Shown here: piece after piece, positions 28,577 to 37,434 of the stretch | Numbering within the stretch: position 1 is the stretch's first letter | How the letters are laid out: every line of letters begins with the position of its first letter | Assembly: GCF_001425825.1 (NCBI RefSeq) | Contig: NZ_LMDM01000047.1 | Coordinates: 49,862-113,861 of the forward strand | From: Rhizobacter sp. Root1238 | Lineage (GTDB): Bacteria; Pseudomonadota; Gammaproteobacteria; Burkholderiales; Burkholderiaceae_C | Direction of reading: 5' to 3' | Length of the DNA stretch: 64,000 nt | The notes under the pieces: model-generated | The model's input: only the letters and a program-made list of their open reading frames with translations | Told to the model about the DNA's origin: nothing | The model's database searches: none | Translations under genes and position numbers: made by a program

Positions 28577-29884
28577 TCAACCCAGCGGCAGCACCAGCCG
28601 GGCTTCCAGCCCGCCGGCGCTGCGGTTGTGCAGGCTCAGCTGCGCGCCCATCGCGATCGCCAGCTGGTGCGCGATCGCCAGCCCCAGCCCGGTGCCGCCG
28701 GTGCTGCGGTTGCGCGAGCCTTCGAGGCGGTAGAACGGCTTCAGCACCGCCTCCAGCTGGTCGTCGGGAATGCCCGGTCCGTTGTCGAGCACCGACAGCG
28801 TCAGCCGCGTGCCGTCGGTTTGCACCCGCAGGCCGACCTCGCTGCCGAACGACAGCGCGTTGTCGACCAGGTTCGTCAGGATGCGGCGCAGCGCGTTCGG
28901 CCGCGAGACGATCGGCGCGCCGGCGCGCCCTTCCAGCGCCACCCGCTCGCCGGCGTCTTCGTAGTCGGCGACCAGGCTTTCGAACAGCGCATCGGCGTCG
29001 ATGCGGCACGGCGCCTCGGTCGCGCCGTGCAGCGTGCGCGCATAGGTCACGCCTTCGCGCACCAGCAGGTTCATCGCGTCCAGGTCCTGGCGGATCTTGT
29101 CGCGGTCGGGGCCGTCGTCCATCAGGTCGGTGCGCAGCCGCATGCGGGTGATCGGCGTCTGCAGGTCGTGCGAGATCGCGGCCAATATCTCGACCCGCTC
29201 GGCCGCGTAGCCGGCAATTCGCTGCTGCATCGCGTTGAAGGCCCGCGCCGCGTGCGCGACCTCGCTCGGGCCTTGCTCGGGCAGCGTGCGGCCCTTCAGG
29301 TCGGGGCCCAGCTCGTCCGCCGCGGCGGCCAGTTCCGCCAGCGGCCGTGTCAACAGCCGCACCGCGATCCACGCGCAACCCGCCAGCACCGCCAGCTGCG
29401 CGGCCAGCACCCAGTTGACCCAGCCCGACACCGGCATGTCGACGCGGCGCGCATGCACGATCACCATGCTGGCGTCGGACAGGCGCACCTGGATCTGCAA
29501 CCCGCCGACCGGCTCCGGCACCTGCACCACACGCACCGTCTCGAACGGCTTCATCGCATCGACGATCGCCGTCGCGAACTGCCGCAGCATCGGCACCTCG
29601 GGGGCCGGTCCGTCCGCGCTGCCGCCGAGCGAGAAGCGGTAGTTGCGGCGCTCCAGCCGCGCGAGCCAGCCGTCGCGCTCGGCCGCGGGCAGCCGGTCGA
29701 GGATCGCGATCGAGCTCGCGATGTCGCGCTCGATGCCGAGCATCATCAGCTCGCGCAGCGCCATGCCGCGCTCGTAGCGGATCAGCACGAAGGTCAGCCC
29801 CTGCGCGATCGCGAGGCCCAGCACGATGATCAGCGTGACCCGCGCGAACAGCGAGCGCGGCATCGGCAGGGTGACGTTGATCAT
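28577..29884 (-). CDS. Sensor histidine kinase, EnvZ/OmpR-type
   Basis: 435-residue membrane kinase. TM1 about 15-35, periplasmic domain about 40-150, TM2 about 155-178, HAMP, HisKA with H239 (SHDLQTP), HATPase with NLVDNAL, DNGPGIP and GTGLGLAIAHQL. The likely partner is the OmpR-type regulator at 30524-31264, separated by the ohr gene and on the opposite strand. Confidence 0.93.
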   Translation of the reverse strand: MINVTLPMPRSLFARVTLIIVLGLAIAQGLTFVLIRYERGMALRELMMLGIERDIASSIAILDRLPAAERDGWLARLERRNYRFSLGGSADGPAPEVPMLRQFATAIVDAMKPFETVRVVQVPEPVGGLQIQVRLSDASMVIVHARRVDMPVSGWVNWVLAAQLAVLAGCAWIAVRLLTRPLAELAAAADELGPDLKGRTLPEQGPSEVAHAARAFNAMQQRIAGYAAERVEILAAISHDLQTPITRMRLRTDLMDDGPDRDKIRQDLDAMNLLVREGVTYARTLHGATEAPCRIDADALFESLVADYEDAGERVALEGRAGAPIVSRPNALRRILTNLVDNALSFGSEVGLRVQTDGTRLTLSVLDNGPGIPDDQLEAVLKPFYRLEGSRNRSTGGTGLGLAIAHQLAIAMGAQLSLHNRSAGGLEARLVLPLG

Positions 29885-29923
29885 GGCTGGCGGTCCGTTG
29901 CAGTGGGGTCGGGCGGCCCCGGG

Positions 29924-30349
29924 TCAGGCGATGAGGAAGTCGACCTCGATGTTGCCGCGCGTCGCGGCCGAGTACGGGCAGGTCTGGTGCGCGGCATCGA
30001 CGAGGCGGCGCTTCACGTCGGCGTCGAGGCCCGGCAGGCTGATCGACAGTGTGACACCCAGCGCGTAGCTCGCGTCGCCAGCGGTCTTGCCGAGCGATAC
30101 GCGGGCGTCGATCGCGGTGTCGGCCGGGAACTTGATGCCCAGCTGGCGGGCCGCGATCTGCATCGCGCCCATGAAGCAGGCCGAGTAGCCGACGCCGAAC
30201 AGCTGCTCGGGGTTGGTGCCGGGCTTGCCGGATCCGGGCGGGCTCAGCTGCACGTCGAGCGCGCCGTCGCTGGAACGGCCCGCGCCGTCGCGGCCTCCGG
30301 TGGTGTGGGTGGCAGCGGTATAGAGAACGTTGGCGATCTTCTGCAGCAT
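29924..30349 (-). CDS. ohr: Organic hydroperoxide resistance protein (Ohr/OsmC family)
   Basis: 141-residue thiol peroxidase reducing organic hydroperoxides. Peroxidatic C58 (GYSACFMGAM) and resolving C124 (HQTCPYSAATRGN) are present, with the usual length and the N-terminal YTAATHTTGGRDG. GAAGGA precedes the ATG. It lies between a kinase and its probable regulator and may be a target. No OhrR gene is adjacent. Confidence 0.95.
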   Translation of the reverse strand: MLQKIANVLYTAATHTTGGRDGAGRSSDGALDVQLSPPGSGKPGTNPEQLFGVGYSACFMGAMQIAARQLGIKFPADTAIDARVSLGKTAGDASYALGVTLSISLPGLDADVKRRLVDAAHQTCPYSAATRGNIEVDFLIA

Positions 30350-30523
30350 GGCGAATCCTTCACGAGGGGTGGTTGAAGCGAGCCTGTATTGCAACGGCCC
30401 GCTGTATCCCCGGTGTGTCGGCCACCCTCCGGATTTGCATTCGCATGTAGGCGGTGCGCGACCCGGACACACTGCCATACAAAGCGGCTGCGTCCGGGCG
30501 GCCGCCGCACTACAGTCACGGCC

Positions 30524-31264
30524 ATGCAAGCCAAGCCCAGCGACCATGTGCTGATCGTCGACGACGATCGGGAGATCCGCGAACTGCTGACCACCTACCT
30601 GGTCAAGAACGGCCTGCGCGTGGTGGCCGTGCCGACCGGCCGGCACATGCGCGCGGCGCTGGAGGAACAGGGCCCGTTCGACCTGATCGTGCTCGACCTG
30701 ATGCTGCCCGGCGAAGACGGGCTGACGCTGTGCCGCGACCTGCGCAGCGGCAAGTACAAGGCGACGCCGATCGTGATGCTGACCGCGCGCAACGAAGAGG
30801 CCGACCGCATCCTGGGGCTCGAGATGGGCGCCGACGACTACCTCGCGAAGCCGTTCGCCGCGCGCGAGCTGCTGGCGCGCATGCGCTCGGTGCTGCGCCG
30901 CACCCGCATGCTGCCGCCGAACATGCGGGTGGCCGAGGCGTCGCACCGGCTGGCGTTCGGCGAGTGGGAGGTCGACACCGTCGCGCGCCACCTGCTCGAC
31001 GAGCAGGGCGTGATGGTGGCGCTGAGCGGTGCCGAGTACCGGCTGCTGCGCGTGTTCCTCGACCACCCGCAGCGGGTGCTGAGCCGCGACCAGCTGCTGA
31101 GCCTGACGCAAGGCCGCGAGGCCGAGCTGTTCGAGCGCTCGATCGACCTGCTGGTCAGCCGGCTGCGCCAGCGGCTGCGCGACGATGCGCGCGAGCCGCG
31201 CTACATCAAGACGGTGCGCAGCGAAGGCTATGTCTTCGCGTCGGCGGTCGAGTCGCGCGACTGA
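30524..31264 (+). CDS. OmpR-family response regulator
   Basis: 246-residue regulator with an N-terminal receiver (acidic D13-D15, acceptor D58 in VLDLMLPGEDG) and a C-terminal winged helix (LSGAEYRLLRVFLDHPQRVLSRDQLL). It is divergent from ohr and, beyond it, from the sensor kinase, its probable partner. The ATG at 30524 directly precedes the receiver fold. Confidence 0.94.
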   Translation: MQAKPSDHVLIVDDDREIRELLTTYLVKNGLRVVAVPTGRHMRAALEEQGPFDLIVLDLMLPGEDGLTLCRDLRSGKYKATPIVMLTARNEEADRILGLEMGADDYLAKPFAARELLARMRSVLRRTRMLPPNMRVAEASHRLAFGEWEVDTVARHLLDEQGVMVALSGAEYRLLRVFLDHPQRVLSRDQLLSLTQGREAELFERSIDLLVSRLRQRLRDDAREPRYIKTVRSEGYVFASAVESRD

Positions 31265-31277
31265 ACGTCGCAAATCT

Positions 31278-31398
31278 CCGTTCGGGCTGAGCCTGTCGAA
31301 GCCTGAACCCGCTCGCCCTGAGCTTGTCGAAGGGTCGGGCTGAGCCTGTCGAAGCCCTGCCCCTGGCACGAGCGTTTCGACAAGCTCAACGCGAACGG
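31278..31398. repeat. Cluster of four REP-like elements between convergent genes
   Basis: Three direct copies of a TTCGGGCTGAGCCTGTCGAA-type element (31278-31302, 31311-31334, 31335-31356) and one inverted copy (31374-31398). They fill the space between the convergent regulator and thioredoxin-like genes and can form long stem-loops, so they may also act as a bidirectional terminator. Confidence 0.85.
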
Positions 31399-31401
31399 AT
31401 T

Positions 31402-31944
31402 TCAGGAGGCCAGCAGCGCCTTGATCTTGTCTTCGGTCTCGCCATAGCGGCCTTCGCCGAAGTGCGTGTAGACGATGCGGCCCTGCTTGTCGATCAGGTA
31501 CAGCGCCGGCCAGTACTGGTTGCCGTACGCCCGCCAGGTGGCGTAGTCGTTGTCCTGCGCGACGGCATGCCTGATCTGCAGCTTGCGGATCGCCTCCTGC
31601 ACGTTGGGCGTCGACTTCTCGAACGCGAACTCCGGCGTGTGCACGCCGATCACGACCAGCCCCTGGTCCTTGAACTTCTCGTGCCATTCCTTCACGTGCG
31701 GCAGCTGGTTCAGGCAGTTGCTGCAGGTGTAGGTCCAGAAGTCGACCAGCACCACCTTGCCGCGCAGCGCGTCGATCTTCAGCGGCGGCGAGTTCTGCCA
31801 GCTGGCGATGCCCTGGAAGTCGGGCGCCGCCACCGGGTGGGTGGCGGCCGGGCTGCCGCTGGCCGGCGGTGCGGCCAGCGTGACGAGGGCCACCGTCGCG
31901 GCGATGGCCACGACGGCGAGGAGGGCGTTGGATCGGAGGCTCAT
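31402..31944 (-). CDS. Periplasmic thioredoxin-like protein (TlpA/DsbE type)
   Basis: 180-residue thioredoxin-fold protein with an N-terminal signal or anchor (NALLAVVAIAATVALVTLAA) and active site C74-S-N-C77 (WTYTCSNCLNQ). The GVHTPEFAFEKSTPN stretch is typical of the family near bacterial cytochrome and peroxide genes. Predicted periplasmic disulfide reductase; partner unknown. Confidence 0.9.
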   Translation of the reverse strand: MSLRSNALLAVVAIAATVALVTLAAPPASGSPAATHPVAAPDFQGIASWQNSPPLKIDALRGKVVLVDFWTYTCSNCLNQLPHVKEWHEKFKDQGLVVIGVHTPEFAFEKSTPNVQEAIRKLQIRHAVAQDNDYATWRAYGNQYWPALYLIDKQGRIVYTHFGEGRYGETEDKIKALLAS

Positions 31945-32073
31945 GGCGGTGGGGCGGAGTGGCGGTGCGCGGATTCTTGAGTGCGCACCGCCACCGCCGC
32001 GGTTTCTTCGTAGACCTGTGTGTCGGCCCGGCGCCCCGACACATTACGTTTCACGCGAATGACCGCGTGCCGC

Positions 32074-32781
32074 TCAGGGTTCGGTCACGGTGGCGAGGTT
32101 GCGCACGCCCCTGTCCGTGCCATCGACATTGAAGAACTGGTACTGGATCGGTCCGTAGCCCGGCGCAACCCACATCACGGTCGTCCCGAAGGACGGCAGG
32201 GTGTCGTCGAGGATCTTGAAGCGGCAGGCGTTCGGGAAGGTGCGACCGGCCATCGTCAAGGTCTCGTGGCCTTCGAAGGTCCAGGTCTCCTGCTCGGCCT
32301 CGGCCAGGAAGCCGCCGTTGGTGAAGTAGTTGTTGTCGGTGTACTTGAACGTCATCGTCTGTTGGGGGGCCAGCGTGTTCGGCACCAGGAAGCCGGTGTA
32401 GACCGACTTCGTGGCCTGCACGCCCTCGGGCGTGTAGTCGTAGTCGCCCCAGAAGCGCACGCCGTCGGCGTCGACCGAAAAGTACTGCGCGGAGGCGCGC
32501 GAGGTGCCTTCGACATCGAAGTACTGGAGTTGCACCGGATGGACGGCGCCGTCGAACTTTTCCTGGGTGTAGAAGACCGACTTGGCGACATAGGTCTTGT
32601 CCGGATCGGAGATCGTGTAGCGCAGGCCGGGCTTGACCGTGAAGCAGTCGCTGACGCCGGGCAGCGTCTCGACCGGCGGGTCGGCCGCCGGCGGGCAGTC
32701 ATCGCCACCGCCACCGCAGGCGGCGAGCGTGGCGCAGAGGCCGGCGATCAACAGGAACGAAGGGGTGCGTGATAGTTGCAT
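32074..32781 (-). CDS. Hypothetical lipoprotein
   Basis: 235-residue protein with signal peptide and lipobox (LCATLAACGGGG). The mature domain is beta-rich with many aromatic residues (KYTDNNYF, WTFEGHE) and two further cysteines. No family recognised. The ATG at 32781 starts the signal peptide; no clear ribosome site is present. The divergent gap to 32977 includes an AT-rich stretch at about 32870-32935. Confidence 0.75.
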   Translation of the reverse strand: MQLSRTPSFLLIAGLCATLAACGGGGDDCPPAADPPVETLPGVSDCFTVKPGLRYTISDPDKTYVAKSVFYTQEKFDGAVHPVQLQYFDVEGTSRASAQYFSVDADGVRFWGDYDYTPEGVQATKSVYTGFLVPNTLAPQQTMTFKYTDNNYFTNGGFLAEAEQETWTFEGHETLTMAGRTFPNACRFKILDDTLPSFGTTVMWVAPGYGPIQYQFFNVDGTDRGVRNLATVTEP

Positions 32782-32977
32782 GATGATATGAAGAAGAGTT
32801 GGAGGGGCAACCGACAAGGCTCCGCCCATCCCATGCCGAACAGAAGATCGGCATGACGGCTCAGGTTGTTTGGTGTCTTGTTAGTTGCGGTAATGAACGA
32901 ACACGCAGGACATGCGTTGACATGACATGCGCGTAAAGAAGCGTTACGGCGCGGCCATCGCGGCCGACAATCGGCGG

Positions 32978-34213
32978 ATGCGTCCACATCACCTGCCATG
33001 GCTGCTGCTCGCTCCGCTGGTCGCGCTCGCGGCGCCCGACGAGGCGGCGCTCGGCCGGGCCGCCGGCTACCCTGCGGCCCGCACGTTGCGGCAGGCGTAT
33101 CAGGAGCCGTGGCTGGTCGGGTCGTTCAGCGCGATGGACAGCTTCAACCCGTCGTGCATGCTGGCGCCGGCCGACGAGCCGGTCGCACTGAAGGCCGCGG
33201 CCACCGAGACGCCGTTCACCTACCGCTACCAGGGCCAGCGGCTGACGCTCGACGACTACATGCAGCACCAGCGCGCCACCGGCCTGCTGGTGGTGAAGGA
33301 CGGCGAGATCGTCGCCGAGCGCTACAACTACGGCCGCACGCCGGCGATGCGCATGCTGTCGAACTCGATGGCGAAGACGATCACCGGGCTGGCGGTGATG
33401 AAGGCACTGGAAGACGGGCTGGTGAAGTCGCTCGACGACCCGGCCGAGGCCTATGCGCCTGCGCTGAAGGGCACGTTGTACGGCGGCACGCGGCTGGTCG
33501 ACCTGCTGCGCATGGCGTCCGGCGCGCGCTACGTCGAGGACTACACGGCGGACGACGATCGCGCCCGCTTCAATGCCACGGCGCGCCGCGCCGGCATCGC
33601 GCAGGCGGTGCGCGAGGTCACCGAGCGCAGCGACCCGCCGGGGCAGCGCTTCAACTACGCCGGCGCGCAGACCGAGGTGCTGGGCCTGGTGCTGCGCGGT
33701 GCGACCGGCCGCACGCTGTGCGCCTACGTCGGCGAGCGCCTGTGGAAGCCGATCGGCGCGCAGGCGGCGGCGAGCTGGCTGCTGAACCCGGCCGATGGCG
33801 TGGAGCTCGCGCAGGGCGGCTTCAACGCGACGCTGCGCGACTACGCGCGGCTCGGAATGATGATGGCCGCCGATGGCCGGGTGAACGGTGCCGCGGTGGT
33901 GTCGCGCGAGCACCTGCTCGACATGACCGACCCTGCGCGGCAACCCGAGGCCTTCCGGCCCGGCCAGATGCAGTACCACGGCAGCAGCTACTTCGGCTAC
34001 GGCTTCCAGACCTGGCTGCTGCCGGGCCGGCAGCGCCGCTTCATGCTGCAGGGCGTGTACGGCCAGGCGATCCTCGTGGACCCGGCGTTGAAGCTGGTGG
34101 TGGTGCACACCGCGGTCGGCAAGGATGCCTCGGGCGACGCGAGCGGAAACCACCTCGGCGCGGAGCGCAACGCGCTGCTGCGCGGCATCGTCGCGACCTA
34201 CGGCGACTGGTAG
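32978..34213 (+). CDS. Serine hydrolase, class C beta-lactamase-like
   Basis: Exported 411-residue protein of the beta-lactamase/penicillin-binding-protein-like family. A signal peptide (HLPWLLLAPLVALAAP) leads to the catalytic SMAK (SxxK) in LSNSMAKTITG, a FNYAGAQTEVLG segment at the YxN-like position and an HTAVGK C-terminal motif. It is probably an esterase or peptidase rather than a true beta-lactamase. The ATG at 32978 begins the signal peptide. It ends inside the convergent SWIM gene by 16 bases. Confidence 0.9.
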   Translation: MRPHHLPWLLLAPLVALAAPDEAALGRAAGYPAARTLRQAYQEPWLVGSFSAMDSFNPSCMLAPADEPVALKAAATETPFTYRYQGQRLTLDDYMQHQRATGLLVVKDGEIVAERYNYGRTPAMRMLSNSMAKTITGLAVMKALEDGLVKSLDDPAEAYAPALKGTLYGGTRLVDLLRMASGARYVEDYTADDDRARFNATARRAGIAQAVREVTERSDPPGQRFNYAGAQTEVLGLVLRGATGRTLCAYVGERLWKPIGAQAAASWLLNPADGVELAQGGFNATLRDYARLGMMMAADGRVNGAAVVSREHLLDMTDPARQPEAFRPGQMQYHGSSYFGYGFQTWLLPGRQRRFMLQGVYGQAILVDPALKLVVVHTAVGKDASGDASGNHLGAERNALLRGIVATYGDW

Positions 34214-36228
34214 TCGCTGCGCTCCAGCAGCGCCGCATCCTCATGCAACTGTCGCAGCGCCAGCAGCTGCAGCAGCGCCGGCGCGAGCGGCGCATCGCCG
34301 GGGCCGGCCTGCGCTGCGGCGGCCTCGCCGGTGAGGGCCTGCAGCCGTTGCGACAACTCGCGCAGCCCGGCCGCCTCGAGCCGGCGCGCGAGCGGTGCCG
34401 ATTCACCGGCCCATGCGCGCGGCAGGCGCGACAGCCCGTGGTGCAGCAGCGTCGCCAGGTGCTGCCGCAGCGCGTCGAGCTGCAGCGTGCACGGGTCGGC
34501 CCCCGCCGGCTGCGCGCTGCCCAGCGGCAACGCGCCCAGTGCGCCGCTTGCCACCGCGAAATCCGGCACCAGCAGCCCGCCCTCGCAGCCCAGCGCCCAC
34601 GGCTCCAGGCTCGGCACGCCGTGCTGCCAGCCCAGCACGCCCGCCACGTGGCGCAGTGCGCCGTGCCGCCCGCTCGCGGCCGCGGCCAGCGCATCGAGCG
34701 CGTGCGGCACATGGCGTTCGTGGAAGCGCTGCACCAGCAGCGGCGCGCCCTGTGCATCGCGCAGCAGCACCGCCACGCCCTGCGCATTGGCGTCGTAGGC
34801 CGGCGGCTCCACCTCGGCCGGGCTGAACACGATGAAACGCCGGGCCGCATGCCGCGGCTGCAAGGCCGCCGTCGGGTGCGCCTGCTGCTCGGCGCGCAGC
34901 GCCGCCACGCTGTCGAAGCGCACCGGCGCGCCGAGCTGCGCCCAGTCGGCCGCCTGCGGCAGCACGCTGTTCTGCGAGCTGCGCGCACGTGCCAGCCGCA
35001 CGCTGCCGTCGGGCCGCCGCGCCGCCTGCTGCGCGAGCAGCTGACCGCGCGCCAGGGCCTCCAGCAGCACGCCGGGCGCGAGCCGCTCGGCGGCACGGAT
35101 CGCCGCCTCGTCGGCACGCCGCGCCTCGGGCACCTGCCAGGCATGCGCCAGCACCAGGCGCGTGCCGGTGTCGATGTCGGCCATCACGAGGGTGCTGCGG
35201 CGCGCCTCGCCGTCGCGCTGCGTGCGCGCACCCAGACACATCAGCCGGACCCGGTCCAGCGCGGTCTCGCCGGCCTGGCCGATGCCCAGCACCGCGCCGG
35301 CATGGCCGGGCAGGCCGCCCGCGGCCAGCCGCAGGCCCAGCTCGGCCAGCAGGTCCACGCCCTGCGCGGCGTCGTACAGCGCGCGGCGTTTCGCGTAGCC
35401 CTCGCCCCAGGTCTCCAGGTCGGCCAGCAGCAGCGACAGCCACGCCGCCTCTGCCGATGCGATGCGCGCGGTCGACAGGCCCTGCATCCACGCGTCGGCC
35501 CCCTGCGACACGCCGTGCCGCACGATCGCTTCCACCAGCTGCTCGAAGGGCGCCCGCTCGACCGCGTGGGCGCGGCCCGCCACACCGAGCCGCACCGTGA
35601 GCTGCGGGGCCGCCGCGTCCTGCGCCCGCGCGGCGCGGAACGCCCACAGGCCGAGCGCGACGTGCTCGCAGGCCGCGGCGCGCACGCAATCGCAGCGCGC
35701 GGCCTCGAGCGCGGCGCCGCCCCAGTAGCGCACGGTGGCGCTCGGCAGGCGCGCGGTGTCGCAGGCGTCGCCGCCGCCGCGCTGCCGCACCTCGATGCTG
35801 ATGCCGGCATCGCGTTGCGCATCGGCCACCGCCAGCAGCGCGGCCGGCACGACGCGGGCCAGTGCCGCGTCGTCCGCCTCGGCCACCGGCGCGGCGGCGG
35901 GCAGCGGCTCGGCCGCCTGCGCCGTGGCGGATTCGCGGTACGCCAGCGCCGCGATCACGCGGTGGCGGCACACGCCGGCCGCATTGCAGCTGCAGCGCGC
36001 ATCCTGGATCGCCACGCCGGCCGGCCAGCGGCACGACACGCCGTCGTCGAACGTCGCCTCCAGCAGCCCCTGCGCGTCCACCGCCAGCCGCGGCCGGTAG
36101 CCGCCGGCCAGCTCGCGCACCGCCCGCTTGACGATGCCGGCATTCGCCGCATGCGACAGCGCCTCGGGCGACAGGTGCAGCAGGTCGTCCCGGGCCGGGC
36201 TGCTCACTTCAGCTTCTCCGCCAGCCAT
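34198..36228 (-). CDS. SWIM zinc-finger protein (YehQ-like)
   Basis: 676-residue protein with two SWIM-type CxCx5CxH motifs exactly 100 residues apart: C79/C81/C87/H89 and C179/C181/C187/H189. SWIM domains bind DNA or protein. The rest is alpha-helical with no enzyme motif seen. It is the last gene of the six-gene operon and overlaps the VWA gene by 25 bases. Counterpart of E. coli YehQ by content and position; function unknown. Confidence 0.88.
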   Translation of the reverse strand: MAGGEAEVSSPARDDLLHLSPEALSHAANAGIVKRAVRELAGGYRPRLAVDAQGLLEATFDDGVSCRWPAGVAIQDARCSCNAAGVCRHRVIAALAYRESATAQAAEPLPAAAPVAEADDAALARVVPAALLAVADAQRDAGISIEVRQRGGGDACDTARLPSATVRYWGGAALEAARCDCVRAAACEHVALGLWAFRAARAQDAAAPQLTVRLGVAGRAHAVERAPFEQLVEAIVRHGVSQGADAWMQGLSTARIASAEAAWLSLLLADLETWGEGYAKRRALYDAAQGVDLLAELGLRLAAGGLPGHAGAVLGIGQAGETALDRVRLMCLGARTQRDGEARRSTLVMADIDTGTRLVLAHAWQVPEARRADEAAIRAAERLAPGVLLEALARGQLLAQQAARRPDGSVRLARARSSQNSVLPQAADWAQLGAPVRFDSVAALRAEQQAHPTAALQPRHAARRFIVFSPAEVEPPAYDANAQGVAVLLRDAQGAPLLVQRFHERHVPHALDALAAAASGRHGALRHVAGVLGWQHGVPSLEPWALGCEGGLLVPDFAVASGALGALPLGSAQPAGADPCTLQLDALRQHLATLLHHGLSRLPRAWAGESAPLARRLEAAGLRELSQRLQALTGEAAAAQAGPGDAPLAPALLQLLALRQLHEDAALLERSDYQSP

Positions 36229-37349
36229 GCGGCGAGCTGCCCCGGCGTCATCGCGCCGACCTGCGCGCCGGCCTCGACCAGCCGGCCGGCGAGCTCCTTG
36301 TCATAGACCGGGTCGGCGCGTTCGTCGAGCGCGGCCAGCCCGAGCACCGTGCTGCCCTGCGCCACCAGCGCGCGCACGTGGCCGATCAGCACGTGCTCCG
36401 GCATGCCTTCGATGAAGTCGCTGACGATCACGACCACCGCCCGGCGCGGCACGCTGATCCGCTCGGCCGCATAGCCCACCGCCTTGCCGATGAAGGTGCC
36501 GCCGCCGAGCTGCACGCCCATCAGCACCTCGACCGGGTCGGTGACGCTGTCGCTCAGGTCGACCACCTCGGTGTCGAACGCGATCAGGTGCGTCTTGATG
36601 CCCGGCAGGCCCCACAGGCAGGCCGCGGTCACTGCCGAATGGATCACCGAGTTCAGCATGCTGCCGCTCTGGTCGACCAGCAGGAACACCTGCCAGGGCT
36701 CCAGCACGCGCCGCGTGTTGACGTGGAACAGCGGCCGCTGGATCACCAGCCGCCCGCGCTGCACGTCGTAGTGGCGCAGGTTGCGCTTCAGCGTCTCGCG
36801 CGCGGCGAACTGGGCGGCCGCGCCCTGCAGGCTCAGCTGCTGCGGCTTGCGCACGCCGCTGAAGGCGCGCTGCACCTGCTTCGCGAGCTTCTCGACCAGC
36901 TCGCGCACCACCTTGTCGACCAGCTTGCGCGCCATCGCCAGCACCTGCGGGTTCATCAGGTGCTTGGTGCGCAGCACCGCCTGCAGCAGCGCCGGGTTCG
37001 CCGTCGCGCGCTCCAGCACGTCGAGGTTGGTCACCACCTCATCGATGCCGTAGCGCTCGATCGCGTCGCGCTCCAGGCGCTCGATCGTCTCCTTCGGGAA
37101 CAGCTCGTGGATGCCATTGATCCACTCCGGCACCGTCAGCTGCGAAGCCTCGCTGCCGCCGTGGCGCTCGAGCGTGTCGTCGGCCTGGCGGCCGTCCTGC
37201 GACGGGTCGTCGCGGCCGTACAGCCAGGCGAGCGAGCGGTCCATCGCGGCCGCGCTGCCGCCGGCCGCACCGAGGCTCGCGTCAGCGGCCTCGCCGAGCA
37301 GCAGGCGCCAGCGCTCGGCGGAATCAAGGTCGGGCAGCGGCTTCGTCAT
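36204..37349 (-). CDS. VWA domain protein (YehP-like)
   Basis: 381-residue protein with a helical N-terminal half and a C-terminal von Willebrand A domain carrying the metal-binding DQSGS motif (D226, S228, S230) and further MIDAS residues in GGGTF. VWA proteins of this kind work with MoxR ATPases as adaptors. Start at 37349: the ribosome site (GAGGGG on the minus strand) lies in a repeat element shared with 62713-62799. Counterpart of E. coli YehP. Confidence 0.92.
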   Translation of the reverse strand: MTKPLPDLDSAERWRLLLGEAADASLGAAGGSAAAMDRSLAWLYGRDDPSQDGRQADDTLERHGGSEASQLTVPEWINGIHELFPKETIERLERDAIERYGIDEVVTNLDVLERATANPALLQAVLRTKHLMNPQVLAMARKLVDKVVRELVEKLAKQVQRAFSGVRKPQQLSLQGAAAQFAARETLKRNLRHYDVQRGRLVIQRPLFHVNTRRVLEPWQVFLLVDQSGSMLNSVIHSAVTAACLWGLPGIKTHLIAFDTEVVDLSDSVTDPVEVLMGVQLGGGTFIGKAVGYAAERISVPRRAVVVIVSDFIEGMPEHVLIGHVRALVAQGSTVLGLAALDERADPVYDKELAGRLVEAGAQVGAMTPGQLAAWLAEKLK

Positions 37350-37433
37350 GACAACCCCTCGCTCGATGAGTACATCGATCGATCCCCCGAGGGGATGCGG
37401 GCCGGCTTGGGAGCGGCCCGGCGCTCGGCCCGC
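37349..37433. repeat. Intergenic repeat, copy 1
   Basis: An 85-base element filling the gap between the DUF5682 and VWA genes. Bases 37380-37433 match 62747-62799 except for one inserted base; the flanking 31 bases match at 22 positions. It includes the hairpin CCCCCGAGGGG and supplies the ribosome site of the VWA gene. Confidence 0.85.
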
Positions 37434-37434
37434 C

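Noticed and set aside
31278-31398. CRISPR-like array
   Set aside because: Units are REP elements with irregular spacing and an inverted copy, with no spacers and no cas genes.
32998-36306. 1102-residue plus-strand frame
   Set aside because: It runs across the serine hydrolase gene and antisense to the SWIM gene, both of which have clear domains.
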